A DNA stretch of 64,000 nucleotides, from positions 2,599,001 to 2,663,000 of the forward strand of contig NC_014551.1 in the NCBI RefSeq assembly GCF_000196735.1. Reading direction: 5' to 3'. This stretch comes from Bacillus amyloliquefaciens DSM 7 = ATCC 23350. Its GTDB lineage: Bacteria; Bacillota; Bacilli; Bacillales; Bacillaceae. Position 1 is the first letter of the stretch. Every line of letters starts with the position of its first letter. Positions 39,258-50,392 of the stretch are shown here, piece after piece. The position numbers and the translations under genes are program-made. Under the pieces are notes generated by a model that saw nothing but the letters and a program-made list of their open reading frames with translations, had not been told where the DNA came from and did not search any database.

Positions 39258-40409
39258 ATGATTTATCTTGATTACGCGGCGGGAACGCCATTAAGCAAAG
39301 AAGCCGCTGAAGTCTTTCAGCAGCTCAGTACAGAGGTATACGGAAATGCAAGCAGCCTTCATGACGCCGGGGGAAGAGCGGCGGATGTGCTGGAATATTG
39401 CAGACAGTCTGCAGGAAGATTGATCGGCGGTGCGGCAGACGGCATTTATTTTACAAGCGGCGGCACGGAAGCGAACATTCTGGCCGTCCAATCATTGCTG
39501 CATGGTCTCCCCGCAGGCAAAAAACATTTTATTACGACCGCAATGGAGCACCATTCGATCCATAATGCCGCGGCGTTTTTAGCTGATCAGGGCATTGACG
39601 TCACTGTCATTTATCCCGACAAAAACGGCCTTATAACCGAGGACATTCTTGCGGCTCATGTGCGTCCTGACACGGGGCTCGTTTCCATACAGCACGCCAA
39701 TTCAGAAACCGGCCTCATCCAGCCTGTGGAACGTCTGGCCGCTTTTCTCCATCAGAGAAACATTTTTCTTCATTGCGATTGTGTTCAAAGTTTCGGCAAA
39801 CTGCCGATTGATGCGGATCAGGCGGGAATCGACGCCCTTTCCGTCTCCGGCCATAAAGTATACGGCCCGAAAGGCACCGGGGCTGTTTACATTCGGCCCG
39901 GCATCAGCTGGAAGCCGGTTTATCCGCATACCGTGCATGAAAACGGGTTCAGGCCCGGTACGGTGAATGTGCCGGCTATCGGCGCTTTTACCGCGGCTGC
40001 GGAGTATGCGGTGAAACACATGGAGAAACACCGTGAGCACGCTGACAGGCTGAGGAATTATTTTTATGAACAAATTCGGCTGCAGGGCCTTCCCATTTCA
40101 TTTTCGGAGGAAGAAACCGGCGGTGAATGCCTGCCCCACATCATCGGGTGTTTTTTTCACTCCTTTGAAGGACAATATGTTATGTTAGAATGTAATCGTA
40201 ACGATATTTGCATCTCAACCGGGAGCGCATGTTCCGCAGGCAGTCAAGGCCCTTCTTCAGCTATGAAGGCGCTGAGGAAAACCGAACGGGAAGCGCGGCA
40301 GTTTTTCCGGATCTCATTCGGAAATGAAACAACATGTGAACAGCTTGATATGCTGATACATACATTAACGGCGCTATGGGAGCAAAAGAAAGGAGAATCA
40401 GCAATTTGA
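39258..40409 (+). CDS. nifS: Cysteine desulfurase NifS (NAD-pathway type)
   Basis: 383-aa PLP cysteine desulfurase. It shows YLDYAAGTPL, the EHHSIHNAA histidine motif, the PLP lysine in SVSGHKVYGPKG and catalytic cysteine in STGSACSAGS. In B. subtilis it supplies the Fe-S cluster of NadA. ATG 39258 opens a two-gene operon; its stop overlaps the niaR start by four bases. It is distinct from YrvO at 6473, which is tied to tRNA thiolation. Confidence 0.95.
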   Translation: MIYLDYAAGTPLSKEAAEVFQQLSTEVYGNASSLHDAGGRAADVLEYCRQSAGRLIGGAADGIYFTSGGTEANILAVQSLLHGLPAGKKHFITTAMEHHSIHNAAAFLADQGIDVTVIYPDKNGLITEDILAAHVRPDTGLVSIQHANSETGLIQPVERLAAFLHQRNIFLHCDCVQSFGKLPIDADQAGIDALSVSGHKVYGPKGTGAVYIRPGISWKPVYPHTVHENGFRPGTVNVPAIGAFTAAAEYAVKHMEKHREHADRLRNYFYEQIRLQGLPISFSEEETGGECLPHIIGCFFHSFEGQYVMLECNRNDICISTGSACSAGSQGPSSAMKALRKTEREARQFFRISFGNETTCEQLDMLIHTLTALWEQKKGESAI

Positions 40410-40948
40410 CAGAAGGAACGAAGCTCACGGGGGCGAAAAGACGCGACATGCTGCTTCTTTGGCTGAAAGAAGCCGGCTCACCATTAACAGGGGGCGAATT
40501 GGCCAAAAAAGCAAATGTCTCAAGACAGGTGATCGTGCAGGACATATCACTCTTGAAAGCAAAAAACGAGCCGATTATCGCAACAAGCCAAGGCTATTTA
40601 TACATCAGCATGAACGCCGGCAGCGAAAATCATGTTGAACGGATTGTTGCCTGTCTGCATGGCCCGGAGCGAACGGAAGAAGAGCTTGAACTCATTGTCG
40701 ATGAAGGTGTCACCATAAAGGACGTCATCATTGAACACCCCGTATACGGCGATTTAACCGCCGCCATAAGAGTGAGCACACGGAAAGAAGTCAAACAATT
40801 CATGAACCACATTAACTCGACAAATGCCGCGTACCTTTCACAACTGACCGAAGGCGTGCATCTCCATACGTTAAGCGCACCGACAAAAGAGCGGATTGAC
40901 CAAGCATGCCAAGCGCTGGATGAGGCAGGGATATTAATAAAAGATTAA
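40406..40948 (+). CDS. niaR: Niacin-responsive transcriptional repressor NiaR (YrxA/NadR)
   Basis: 180-aa regulator with an N-terminal winged helix-turn-helix (about 10-60, GGELAKKANVSRQVIVQDIS) and C-terminal 3H domain with conserved histidines (IIEHPVYGD, GVHLHTL), which binds nicotinic acid. It represses nadBCA and nifS in B. subtilis. TTG 40406 lies ten bases after GGAG, overlaps the nifS stop (TTTGA) and gives exactly the family length; the ORF extension to 40376 lies within nifS. Confidence 0.93.
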   Translation: MTEGTKLTGAKRRDMLLLWLKEAGSPLTGGELAKKANVSRQVIVQDISLLKAKNEPIIATSQGYLYISMNAGSENHVERIVACLHGPERTEEELELIVDEGVTIKDVIIEHPVYGDLTAAIRVSTRKEVKQFMNHINSTNAAYLSQLTEGVHLHTLSAPTKERIDQACQALDEAGILIKD

Positions 40949-40977
40949 AAAAAAGCCCTCTGAAAGGGCTTTTTTTA
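40946..40977. terminator. Bidirectional terminator niaR / pheA
   Basis: Stem of AAAAAAGCCCT with AGGGCTTTTTT (40949-40959 and 40965-40975), short loop, overlapping the pheA stop codon on the other strand. Confidence 0.93.
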
Positions 40978-41832
40978 TATGGAATAGGATTGATATGTTC
41001 CCAGAAGCTTGACCCGGCAGCCGAGGGCTTCCATCTCTTGAACGGCACCGGGAATCAGCACCTGATCCATCGCCTGTTCAATATCAATAATAAAGAAATA
41101 GTTGCCGAGACCCGTTTTTGTCGGGCGCGATTCGATCTTTGATAAATTAAGGTTTCTCCATGAAAAAGCGGACAGCACCCTGTGCAGCGCGCCTGATTGG
41201 TCATCTTGGGGAAGCGTCACCATCATCGTCGTTTTCGGCCGTGAAGACAGTTTCGCACTCACTTCAAATGATACGTCTTTTTCAGGTGAAAGAATGACAA
41301 ATCTCGTGTGGTTATCCTGATAATCCTGAATGTCCCGCCTCACGATGCTCAATCCGTATGTAGCGGCCGCCATTTCATTTGCAATCACGCCGATCGGAAG
41401 TTCCGGGTGCTCACTCACATACTTAGCAGCCGCACCGGTTGACTTCGCATACTCATAAGGAACGGCCGAAAAATGCCGGTGAAGAAATTTGTGGCATTGC
41501 GCAATCGCATGTGAATGAGAATAAATTTTCTCAAGCTGTTTCCACTCATTTTCTTTCGAAGGGTGAACGAGCAGGTGCTGGTGGATCGGCAGCGTCATTT
41601 CCCCCACGATCGCAAGGGGCTGCTCATGAATTAAGTAGTCAATCGTTAAGTTAACAGAGCCCTCCAGCGCGTTTTCCAAGGGAACAAACGCAAGATCAAC
41701 TTCTCCCGCGACCGCCGCATCCATGCATGCCGGTATTGTATGATAAGGTGCTTGTGTCACGCTGTTTTGAAAGCAGGAACTGACTGCTAGATGTGTAAAT
41801 GTGGCTTCTGGCCCTAAATAACCGACTTTCAT
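40975..41832 (-). CDS. pheA: Prephenate dehydratase PheA
   Basis: 285-aa enzyme converting prephenate to phenylpyruvate. The catalytic PDT domain covers about 1-180 (GYLGPEATFTHLA, ENALEGSVNLTIDYL, with the TRFVILS motif at its end). A C-terminal ACT domain (about 200-285, GALHRVLSAFSWRNLNLSKIESRPT) mediates phenylalanine feedback. Start ATG 41832 is 15 bases after pheB. Last gene of spo0B-obg-pheB-pheA. Confidence 0.96.
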   Translation of the reverse strand: MKVGYLGPEATFTHLAVSSCFQNSVTQAPYHTIPACMDAAVAGEVDLAFVPLENALEGSVNLTIDYLIHEQPLAIVGEMTLPIHQHLLVHPSKENEWKQLEKIYSHSHAIAQCHKFLHRHFSAVPYEYAKSTGAAAKYVSEHPELPIGVIANEMAAATYGLSIVRRDIQDYQDNHTRFVILSPEKDVSFEVSAKLSSRPKTTMMVTLPQDDQSGALHRVLSAFSWRNLNLSKIESRPTKTGLGNYFFIIDIEQAMDQVLIPGAVQEMEALGCRVKLLGTYQSYSI

Positions 41833-41847
41833 GTTTCTCTTCTCTCC

Positions 41848-42291
41848 TTACGCGCCTGACCCTAAGATCTCAACTTTTTCTATAAAATCAAATTTTCTCA
41901 GTTTATTCATTAACGTATGAATGTTTTCTTCCATTGCGGACGTGCTGATTGAGAGCGTGACATTTGCCCTGCCCTGAAGCGGAATCGTCTGGTGAATGGA
42001 AAGCACGTTGCTTCCTGAGTCAGCTACCGCCTGCAAAAGCTGTGATAATGCGCCTGACCGATCCTCCAAATGAAAGAAAAGTGTGATTATTTGTTCTTTA
42101 ACCATGGTGTAAAAAGGGAAAACCGCATCTCGGTATTTGTAAAAAGCGCTTCTGCTTAAATCGACTTTCTGCACGGCATCTGCAACTGATTCAGCCTTTT
42201 TTCTGTCCAGCAGCTTTTTGACTTCAAGGGTTTTCCGCATCGCATCAGGCAGAACGTCTTCACGCACTAAATAAAATGTCTCTTCTTTCAC
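41848..42291 (-). CDS. pheB: ACT-domain protein PheB/ThrR
   Basis: 147-aa protein with an N-terminal helix-turn-helix-like region ([24 protein letters not shown]) and a C-terminal ACT domain (about 70-147). Once called a chorismate mutase subunit, the B. subtilis orthologue is described as ThrR, a DNA-binding repressor of threonine biosynthesis. The visible HTH-like and ACT layout agrees with a regulator better than an enzyme. GTG 42291 is chosen over GTG 42297 by Shine-Dalgarno spacing and matches the family length. Confidence 0.9.
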   Translation of the reverse strand: MKEETFYLVREDVLPDAMRKTLEVKKLLDRKKAESVADAVQKVDLSRSAFYKYRDAVFPFYTMVKEQIITLFFHLEDRSGALSQLLQAVADSGSNVLSIHQTIPLQGRANVTLSISTSAMEENIHTLMNKLRKFDFIEKVEILGSGA

Positions 42292-42312
42292 CTGCACCCC
42301 TCCCTCTTACAT

Positions 42313-42340
42313 CAGAGAGCCTGCATCGCAAGCTCTCCGT
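42313..42340 (-). other. Hairpin between obg and pheB
   Basis: GAGAGC (42315-42320) pairs with GCTCTC (42332-42337) around an 11-base loop. There is no U-tract in the direction of the operon, so it is more likely an mRNA-processing or stabilising stem than a terminator. Confidence 0.4.
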
Positions 42341-42344
42341 CTTT

Positions 42345-44241
<1,897 letters not shown>

Positions 44242-44305
44242 TTTCGCACTCCCAATCGTTTAATTTCTTTTTAGGAGTCTTGATAAGTGTGTACTATGAA
44301 TTATA

Positions 44306-44517
44306 ACAGAGAAGGCTTTGTTAGAAAAACACTTGTTTTTCCTGGTTCATCATGTTCCTTTTTCGGATCGCATGCATGCGGATGCCAGGCAGAAACATTT
44401 TTGGTATCACTGCTTGGGGAACATATCCAGTGGGTATGAGAAGCTGATGTCCTCATTCAAGGCGGGGTTCACTCACGCGTCCTCTGCTTTTCATTCTTGA
44501 TGTTACTCCGCTTACTG
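44306..44517. other. Gene-free spacer between spo0B and rpmA
   Basis: The spo0B-rpmA gap (44242-44557) holds only the spo0B upstream region with TATAAT at 44300-44305 (minus) and the rpmA terminator at 44519-44552. In the middle, a 60-codon plus-strand frame (44318-44500) has no ribosome binding site and no recognisable domain. I see no RNA gene or protein gene here. Confidence 0.55.
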
Positions 44518-44518
44518 C

Positions 44519-44552
44519 AAAAAAAACTCCAGTCAACGACCGGAGTTTTTTG
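44519..44552 (-). terminator. Terminator of rplU-prp-rpmA
   Basis: Stem AAAAAACTCC/GGAGTTTTTT (44521-44530 with 44541-44550) with U-tract on the minus strand; rpmA ends at 44558. Confidence 0.9.
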
Positions 44553-44557
44553 TGTCA

Positions 44558-44854
<297 letters not shown>

Positions 44855-45196
44855 CTATATTTGGTTTGCAGTCAACCGTAAGTGTTCACTGTAATCCCGT
44901 TCGATCGTTTCAAGAGAAACAATCATGCCTTCAATCAGCAGCTGCGCTTTTTGCAAAGCTTCCTGATCAGCGGATTCAGGGAATTCAAAGTAGAAATAAC
45001 CCCCGTCCTCGCCTATATCAAGAATCGGTTCGAGAGGAGCCAGCGCGATAACCGCATTGACCGCTCCGAAAACGACAGCCGTGACCCCGGCGCATACGAG
45101 ATCTCGTCCATGTTCAGCAAAATCGGCATGTCCCGTCATTTCAAAGGACAAAATGCCCCCGTCATTCCGGGATCTTCGAATTGTTGCCTCAATCAT
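44855..45196 (-). CDS. prp: Ribosomal-processing cysteine protease Prp (YsxB)
   Basis: 113-aa small cysteine protease that matures L27 by cutting its N-terminal extension. The catalytic pair is visible as H23 (MTGHADFAEHG) and C35 (DLVCAGVTAVV). It sits between rplU and rpmA, with a two-base gap to rplU and 12 bases to rpmA. Start ATG 45196. The substrate extension is present in the next gene, so the pair is functionally consistent. Confidence 0.94.
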   Translation of the reverse strand: MIEATIRRSRNDGGILSFEMTGHADFAEHGRDLVCAGVTAVVFGAVNAVIALAPLEPILDIGEDGGYFYFEFPESADQEALQKAQLLIEGMIVSLETIERDYSEHLRLTANQI

Positions 45197-45198
45197 GC

Positions 45199-45610
<412 letters not shown>

Positions 45611-45616
45611 TTAAAA

Positions 45617-45645
45617 AATATATCAGAACCAAAAGGATATGTCAA
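45617..45645 (-). promoter_or_regulatory. Sigma-A promoter of rplU-prp-rpmA
   Basis: TTGACA (45640-45645) and TATATT (45617-45622), spacing exactly 17, directly upstream of the L21 leader. Confidence 0.85.
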
Positions 45646-45652
45646 TCTATTT

Positions 45653-46519
45653 CTAGTAAGGCAGCAGCAGGTCTTCCATGGAGGAATCTGTCCGTTTATC
45701 GGCAAAATATGCATGAAGCACTTCATTTTCATCAAGCTGGCTGAGCTTCTCGCCGGCTTTTTCAATGATAATGGGATGTTTGCAGCCCCGTTTGAATTCA
45801 GCCATGACATGCTTTACTTTGGCATCGGCCGCGACCGTCAAAGGATGCAGCATGGCGACATCGCGGTTTTTGCCGTAATATCTCTCTAAAAGAAACCTCA
45901 GCTGAATATAATGCCGCTTTCGGTATTCATCCCATAAGGAAGCCGCGAGAAAGACGAACAGCACCCATGCACTGACCTGCAGGGGGACGGCCAGTACAAT
46001 CCAGCCGCAGAGCAAAAGCGCGGAAACGGCCGAAGTCTGCAGGCTGAGGAGATGCGCTTTTTGAAAAGCCATTTGTTTAGAAAAGTATAAGAACACGAAC
46101 TTTCCGCCGTCAAGCGGCCAGATCGGCAACAGATTGATCAAAAGAATGGAGAGATTATAAAAGGTAAACATCTCAAATGTCTGCTGACTTGCAAAGCCGG
46201 AGATGAAAAGGAGCCAGGCTGCCGCCTGAAGCCACACGTGCTGAAGCGGGCCCGCCAGAATGACAGCAAATTCTTCTTTCAGCGGCCGGTTTCCGTGCTC
46301 TTCCACCTCAACCGTCCCGCCGAAAGGGAGCAAAAAGACGCGTTTAATGCGCCACGAAAAAAACACAGCCAGAGCAGCATGCCCCAGCTCATGAACGGAT
46401 ACGACCAGCAAAAGACACAAGAGCGCTTTGATGTGCCCCGTCAGAAAACCAAGCCCCATGATAATCCAAAGAAAAGGATGGACATGAATTTTGAAAAGAA
46501 GGCTGAGCCATTTATTCAT
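45653..46519 (-). CDS. spoIVFB: Intramembrane metalloprotease SpoIVFB
   Basis: 288-aa site-2-type protease in the outer forespore membrane that cleaves pro-sigma-K. The zinc motif HELGH is at 43-47 and the third ligand region NLLPIWPLDGG near 130-140. Six membrane helices precede a C-terminal CBS-like domain (about 225-288, VKHVMAEFKRGCKHPIII). ATG 46519 overlaps the spoIVFA stop (ATGAATAA), so the inhibitor and protease are translationally coupled. Confidence 0.96.
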   Translation of the reverse strand: MNKWLSLLFKIHVHPFLWIIMGLGFLTGHIKALLCLLLVVSVHELGHAALAVFFSWRIKRVFLLPFGGTVEVEEHGNRPLKEEFAVILAGPLQHVWLQAAAWLLFISGFASQQTFEMFTFYNLSILLINLLPIWPLDGGKFVFLYFSKQMAFQKAHLLSLQTSAVSALLLCGWIVLAVPLQVSAWVLFVFLAASLWDEYRKRHYIQLRFLLERYYGKNRDVAMLHPLTVAADAKVKHVMAEFKRGCKHPIIIEKAGEKLSQLDENEVLHAYFADKRTDSSMEDLLLPY

Positions 46520-47315
46520 CAAATGTGATCACCTGGATCGGATCTATGAATTTATCGCCATCCTGAATCGCGAAATAGTACTGGCCTTTACCTTTATCGC
46601 TGAGCTTGATCGAACCGATCTTTTTCCCTTTATCGATAAAGTCATACAATGATACGTTAACATCTTTGAGCCGGCCGTAAATGCTGCTGGTATTGTCGGC
46701 ATGCTGCACCTTAACCGTCAGCCCTGTTTTTTTATCTTTGCTCACTTCCATAATGTACCCTTCTTTTACGCTGTCAATGGCTTCACTGGCCGTTTCGACA
46801 ACGACGCCTTCTCCGTTATTTTGAAAGTTCTGCTGGATTTTCCCCGCGGCAGGAACGGCCATCTCCTGGCTGACCGCCACCTGACCGTCTTTCTTTTTTG
46901 TTCCCGGAGTGAGAAATGCGAGCGGGTTTCCGAAGGAGGATACAAACCAATTGTTTACGGCAGCAAACTGAAATTCTTTTTGAAAAGTCTGTGCGATCGC
47001 CGGTTTGATCTGACTCAGCGGCTGTTTGTCAGTTTTATAGGCGATAGCGGAAACCAGCACGAGACAGGCGGCCAGCAGGCATTTTAAAATAATAGAATTA
47101 GCGCTGATCAATGGATGCCGTCCGTTGAATTCGGGCGGATGTTCCGTTTGATATTCATAGTTCGGAAGAAGCCCGTGCTTTTCCTGCTCCTTGGACGTCT
47201 GCCATGCGGGAGGCTTCTGCGTCTGGGCGTTATGCACGAAAGTCCGTTTTGATTCTGGGCGCGGTTTTCTCCTTTTGGCCAGTCTTTTTCTAATTTCATC
47301 AGCTCTGTGACTCAT
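46512..47315 (-). CDS. spoIVFA: SpoIVFA, inhibitor and scaffold of SpoIVFB
   Basis: 267-aa membrane protein that with BofA holds SpoIVFB inactive until SpoIVB cuts it. Basic N-terminus (RKRLAKRRKPRPESKR), one transmembrane helix (about 79-97, IILKCLLAACLVLVSAIAY), then an extracytoplasmic LytM-like domain (about 155-265). The usual HxH of M23 peptidases is replaced (GQYYFAIQDG), so no catalysis is expected. ATG 47315 follows AAGGATG. A sigma-E promoter lies upstream. Confidence 0.94.
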   Translation of the reverse strand: MSHRADEIRKRLAKRRKPRPESKRTFVHNAQTQKPPAWQTSKEQEKHGLLPNYEYQTEHPPEFNGRHPLISANSIILKCLLAACLVLVSAIAYKTDKQPLSQIKPAIAQTFQKEFQFAAVNNWFVSSFGNPLAFLTPGTKKKDGQVAVSQEMAVPAAGKIQQNFQNNGEGVVVETASEAIDSVKEGYIMEVSKDKKTGLTVKVQHADNTSSIYGRLKDVNVSLYDFIDKGKKIGSIKLSDKGKGQYYFAIQDGDKFIDPIQVITFDE

Positions 47316-47348
47316 CGCTATCATCCTTTGCAATCGTTGGGTTTGTAC

Positions 47349-47377
47349 ATCCTATGCCTTGTCCATTGCAAATATGC
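47349..47377 (-). promoter_or_regulatory. Sigma-E promoter of spoIVFA-spoIVFB
   Basis: GCATATT (47371-47377) and CATAGGAT (47349-47356) are 14 bases apart, close to the sigma-E consensus. SpoIVF expression is known to be sigma-E dependent in the mother cell. Confidence 0.75.
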
Positions 47378-47392
47378 GCCCTGTTGAAAAAC

Positions 47393-47429
47393 AAAAAAGA
47401 CCTGATAAGCTGGGCTTCATCAGATCTTT
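47393..47429 (-). terminator. Terminator of the mre-min operon
   Basis: 11-bp stem with one wobble (47396-47406 with 47419-47429) and U-tract on the minus strand, between minD and the spoIVFA promoter. Confidence 0.87.
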
Positions 47430-47443
47430 GTATTCTAGTATAT

Positions 47444-48247
47444 TTATGATCGCACGCCGAAAAATGACTTAATTTTCGCCATCATCCCTTTTTGCTGCTC
47501 TTCAAGCACCTGCAAAGGAACGGATTCTCCTAAAATGCGCCGGGCGATATTGCGGTAAGCAATGCTGGCGCGGTTTTTGGAATTCATGGCAATCGGTTCG
47601 CCGATATTTGAAGCTCTGATCACTTCATCATCGTCAGCAACGATCCCGAGGAGATCAATAGACAGATGATGAACAACCTCATCCACATCCATCGTATCAC
47701 CGTTTTTCACCAGGTGATTTCTGATGCGGTTGACGATGAGGCGCGGCGGTTCGATATCTTCCTGCTCCAAAAGTCCGATAATGCGGTCAGCGTCCCGCAC
47801 TGCTGATATTTCCGGCGTCGTCACCACAATCGCCTTATCAGCTCCGGAAACGGCATTTTTATAGCCTTGTTCAATTCCGGCCGGACAATCAATAATGACG
47901 TAATCAAATTCCTGCTTAAGCTCCTGCACAAGCGATTTGATCTGCTCAGGGACAACAGCCGTTTTGTCGCTTGTCTGGGCAGCCGGCATTAAATGAAGCA
48001 GATCATCAAAACGTTTGTCTTTGACAAGCGCCTGATGCGTCTTGCATCTGCCTTCAATTACATCTACTAAGTCGTAAATAATTCTGTTTTCAAGACCCAT
48101 TACGACATCAAGGTTGCGCAGTCCGATATCTGTGTCTACCAAACAGACGCGCTTCCCTAAAATGGCTAAGGCGGTACCGAGGTTTGCAGATGTTGTTGTT
48201 TTACCTACTCCGCCTTTTCCCGAAGTTATTACGATAGCCTCACCCAA
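47444..48247 (-). CDS. minD: Septum site-determining ATPase MinD
   Basis: 267-aa deviant Walker A ATPase (SGKGGVGKTTT, about residues 8-18) that recruits MinC to the membrane and poles through MinJ/DivIVA. The C-terminal amphipathic targeting helix is visible as GMMAKIKSFFG. TTG 48247, nine bases after GGAGG, is used rather than GTG 48253, which lies only three bases from it; this gives the B. subtilis start MGEAIVITSGKGG. It follows minC by two bases. Confidence 0.95.
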   Translation of the reverse strand: MGEAIVITSGKGGVGKTTTSANLGTALAILGKRVCLVDTDIGLRNLDVVMGLENRIIYDLVDVIEGRCKTHQALVKDKRFDDLLHLMPAAQTSDKTAVVPEQIKSLVQELKQEFDYVIIDCPAGIEQGYKNAVSGADKAIVVTTPEISAVRDADRIIGLLEQEDIEPPRLIVNRIRNHLVKNGDTMDVDEVVHHLSIDLLGIVADDDEVIRASNIGEPIAMNSKNRASIAYRNIARRILGESVPLQVLEEQQKGMMAKIKSFFGVRS

Positions 48248-48249
48248 TT

Positions 48250-48930
48250 TCACATTCCTCCCTCAAGCCTTGTTAGATCAGGTCTTAAATGAGCCAATTG
48301 CTGAAGGCGTTCAATGACCATATTTCCGTCAGTATCTAAATAAGCACATTCCATGTCGTTCCCTTTTTGAATGTGGTCTGGGGAGCGATTTAACACGTGA
48401 TTGATCCTCAATTGTGTCGGCATCATTTCGGATGCGGCGATCACAGCCCGGTTATTTCCGTTATAACCCGCATGGGCAATCCCTTTTAATGAACCGAGAA
48501 CAAATATATTTCCTCCGGCTCTGATCGTACCGCCGGGATTCACATCTCCGATTAAAAGCAAATCTCCCGTGACATGAAGCACCTGACCTGAACGGACAAT
48601 TTTAGAAACAGAAACAATTTCCTGCTCCTCTTTCATCCGCTTCGCTTCTTCTTTGGCGATGACTTCACTGTCAATTGAATGCACGACTAAATCTTTCTTT
48701 GACGCGATCAGTTCAGTAAGCTGCTCTGCCTGTTCCTGATACAGATACCGATGCCCGAGTTTAATATGAACACTGATTTTTTGGCCTTTGCCATCAGTAT
48801 ATTGTTCAATTGACAGCATATTTTGAAGACCATCAAGTAGCTCATCAAAAGAACACGCATCATCAAGATGTAATGTTAAGCCGTTTTTTGTTCCTTTTAT
48901 TGTTACATATTGCTGCTTTTTGGTCTTCAT
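48250..48930 (-). CDS. minC: Septum inhibitor MinC
   Basis: 226-aa FtsZ antagonist. The N-terminal domain (1-about 100) binds FtsZ; the C-terminal beta-helix (about 115-226) has repeated glycines ([22 protein letters not shown]) and binds MinD. ATG 48930 has AGGTG upstream; the TTG extension to 48933 is unlikely. It lies after mreD in the mreBCD-minCD operon. Confidence 0.95.
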   Translation of the reverse strand: MKTKKQQYVTIKGTKNGLTLHLDDACSFDELLDGLQNMLSIEQYTDGKGQKISVHIKLGHRYLYQEQAEQLTELIASKKDLVVHSIDSEVIAKEEAKRMKEEQEIVSVSKIVRSGQVLHVTGDLLLIGDVNPGGTIRAGGNIFVLGSLKGIAHAGYNGNNRAVIAASEMMPTQLRINHVLNRSPDHIQKGNDMECAYLDTDGNMVIERLQQLAHLRPDLTRLEGGM

Positions 48931-48983
48931 CAATGTTCACCTCAACAACATACTCTTTTCGTCAAAAAAAGATAAAATCCTTT

Positions 48984-49502
48984 TTACTCATCTCTTAATT
49001 CTTTCTTCAGACTTATATAAAACAGCCTAAAGGGCAGGACTAATATAATGGCTCCCGCAATATTCAGCACAGCAGTCGGCAAAAACCGCTGAATGACAAA
49101 ATCGTTAAACGTCATTGTACCGCTGCGGATTAACGTCTGAATGCCGTAGACGTAAAATTCAAGCACACATACGCTCAGCACAGCGACCAGAATGACCATC
49201 AGGGCGTTTGTCTGCAACACCTTAAACGCTTTGGCCGCCAGGTAGCATAAACCGGCAAAACCAAACATATAAACGCCTAAAACACCCGTATAATTGATGT
49301 CATAAAGGAGTCCGAAAATGAAACCGTAGATCACCGCATGCTTTTGGTTGATATAAGCGGACATAAAAATCAGCGCGAGCAAAAGAAAGTGCGGAACGAC
49401 CTGCTGCTCGTCGGAAACGAACGGAAAATGCACCAGATCTGTATAGATGCTTTCCGCACAAAAGACCACAATCATAATCAAAGGGAGAAGGAAACGTTTC
49501 AC
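48984..49502 (-). CDS. mreD: Rod-shape membrane protein MreD
   Basis: 172-aa protein with five or six hydrophobic helices and the family pattern around MSAYINQKHAVIYGFIFGLLYDINYTG. It is part of the elongasome with MreC and MreB. Its start overlaps the mreC stop by four bases (ATGA). No enzymatic activity is known. Confidence 0.94.
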   Translation of the reverse strand: MKRFLLPLIMIVVFCAESIYTDLVHFPFVSDEQQVVPHFLLLALIFMSAYINQKHAVIYGFIFGLLYDINYTGVLGVYMFGFAGLCYLAAKAFKVLQTNALMVILVAVLSVCVLEFYVYGIQTLIRSGTMTFNDFVIQRFLPTAVLNIAGAIILVLPFRLFYISLKKELRDE

Positions 49503-50362
49503 GATCCTTCCTCCCCTGTTGCTACGCTTCGGTTCACGACGATGACATGGTCGAGATCATACAGATCCGCAGCCGGTTTAACGTAAGCGATTTTCGTCAG
49601 GCCGTACGCATCCGATTCTACATCTGTTACTTCACCGACCGTCAGCCCTTGAGGAAATACGCCGCCCGTTCCGGAGGTTTCCACAAGGTCGCCTTTTTTC
49701 ACTTCACGTTTGTCATCCGGTTCAAGGATGGTCATTTTGAGAGTCTGCTTCTTTTTGTCATACCCCTCAATTAAACCGTAGCCTTTGCTTCCCTTTTTGC
49801 CGGAGATTTTGGTGGCCACTCTGTTATTGCGGTCAACATCGCTCAGCAGCTGAACGGCGGATGTGAAACTGTTGAGTCCGCTGCTTTTGATCTTCCCGAC
49901 AAGCGCACCCTTTTCGTTTGTGACAGCCATGTCCTTGGCCACTTTCTGCTTCGTTCCCTTATTGATCATGATCTGCTTGTACCATTGATCAGGATTTCTG
50001 GCGATAACGGTCGCTAAAATCGGTTCATAGTCGGAAATCGACTTGACATGCCCGAGTTCATCACGCAGCTTCTTGTTTTCATCTTTGAGTTCTTGGAGCT
50101 TCGCTTCATATTGCGTCTGTCCGTCCAGCTTTTGTCTTAAGCGTTCGTTTTCTTTGTACGTGTTTTTCAGGTCTTTTATGTCCCCGAAGAACCCTGCAAA
50201 ATATTCGGCAGGCGTGTGAAAAATATTTTGAAATACTCCCGTCGTATCACCGATCAGCTTTTCAGGCCAGGTGGTATTACGGCCGTTCTTCAGCGAGAAT
50301 CCAATCATAGCCACCAATATGATAATACACAGAAGTAATAGCATTAACCGTTTATTCGGCAT
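49499..50362 (-). CDS. mreC: Rod-shape protein MreC
   Basis: 287-aa bitopic protein: short cytoplasmic N-terminus, membrane helix at about 6-24, then a coiled coil (about 65-110, KNTYKENERLRQKLDGQTQ) and the extracellular beta-barrel core with the PDQWYKQIMINKGT segment. It links MreB with peptidoglycan enzymes. ATG 50362; it follows mreB by 30 bases. Confidence 0.95.
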   Translation of the reverse strand: MPNKRLMLLLLCIIILVAMIGFSLKNGRNTTWPEKLIGDTTGVFQNIFHTPAEYFAGFFGDIKDLKNTYKENERLRQKLDGQTQYEAKLQELKDENKKLRDELGHVKSISDYEPILATVIARNPDQWYKQIMINKGTKQKVAKDMAVTNEKGALVGKIKSSGLNSFTSAVQLLSDVDRNNRVATKISGKKGSKGYGLIEGYDKKKQTLKMTILEPDDKREVKKGDLVETSGTGGVFPQGLTVGEVTDVESDAYGLTKIAYVKPAADLYDLDHVIVVNRSVATGEEGS

Positions 50363-50392
50363 CGTGATACACCTCTTCTATTTAACTCCTGA

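Noticed and set aside
41848-42291. pheB as a chorismate mutase subunit
   Set aside because: No chorismate mutase signature is visible; HTH-like plus ACT organisation and the ThrR description fit better.
44318-44500. 60-codon plus-strand ORF between spo0B and rpmA
   Set aside because: No Shine-Dalgarno, no hydrophobic or conserved pattern; treated as spacer.
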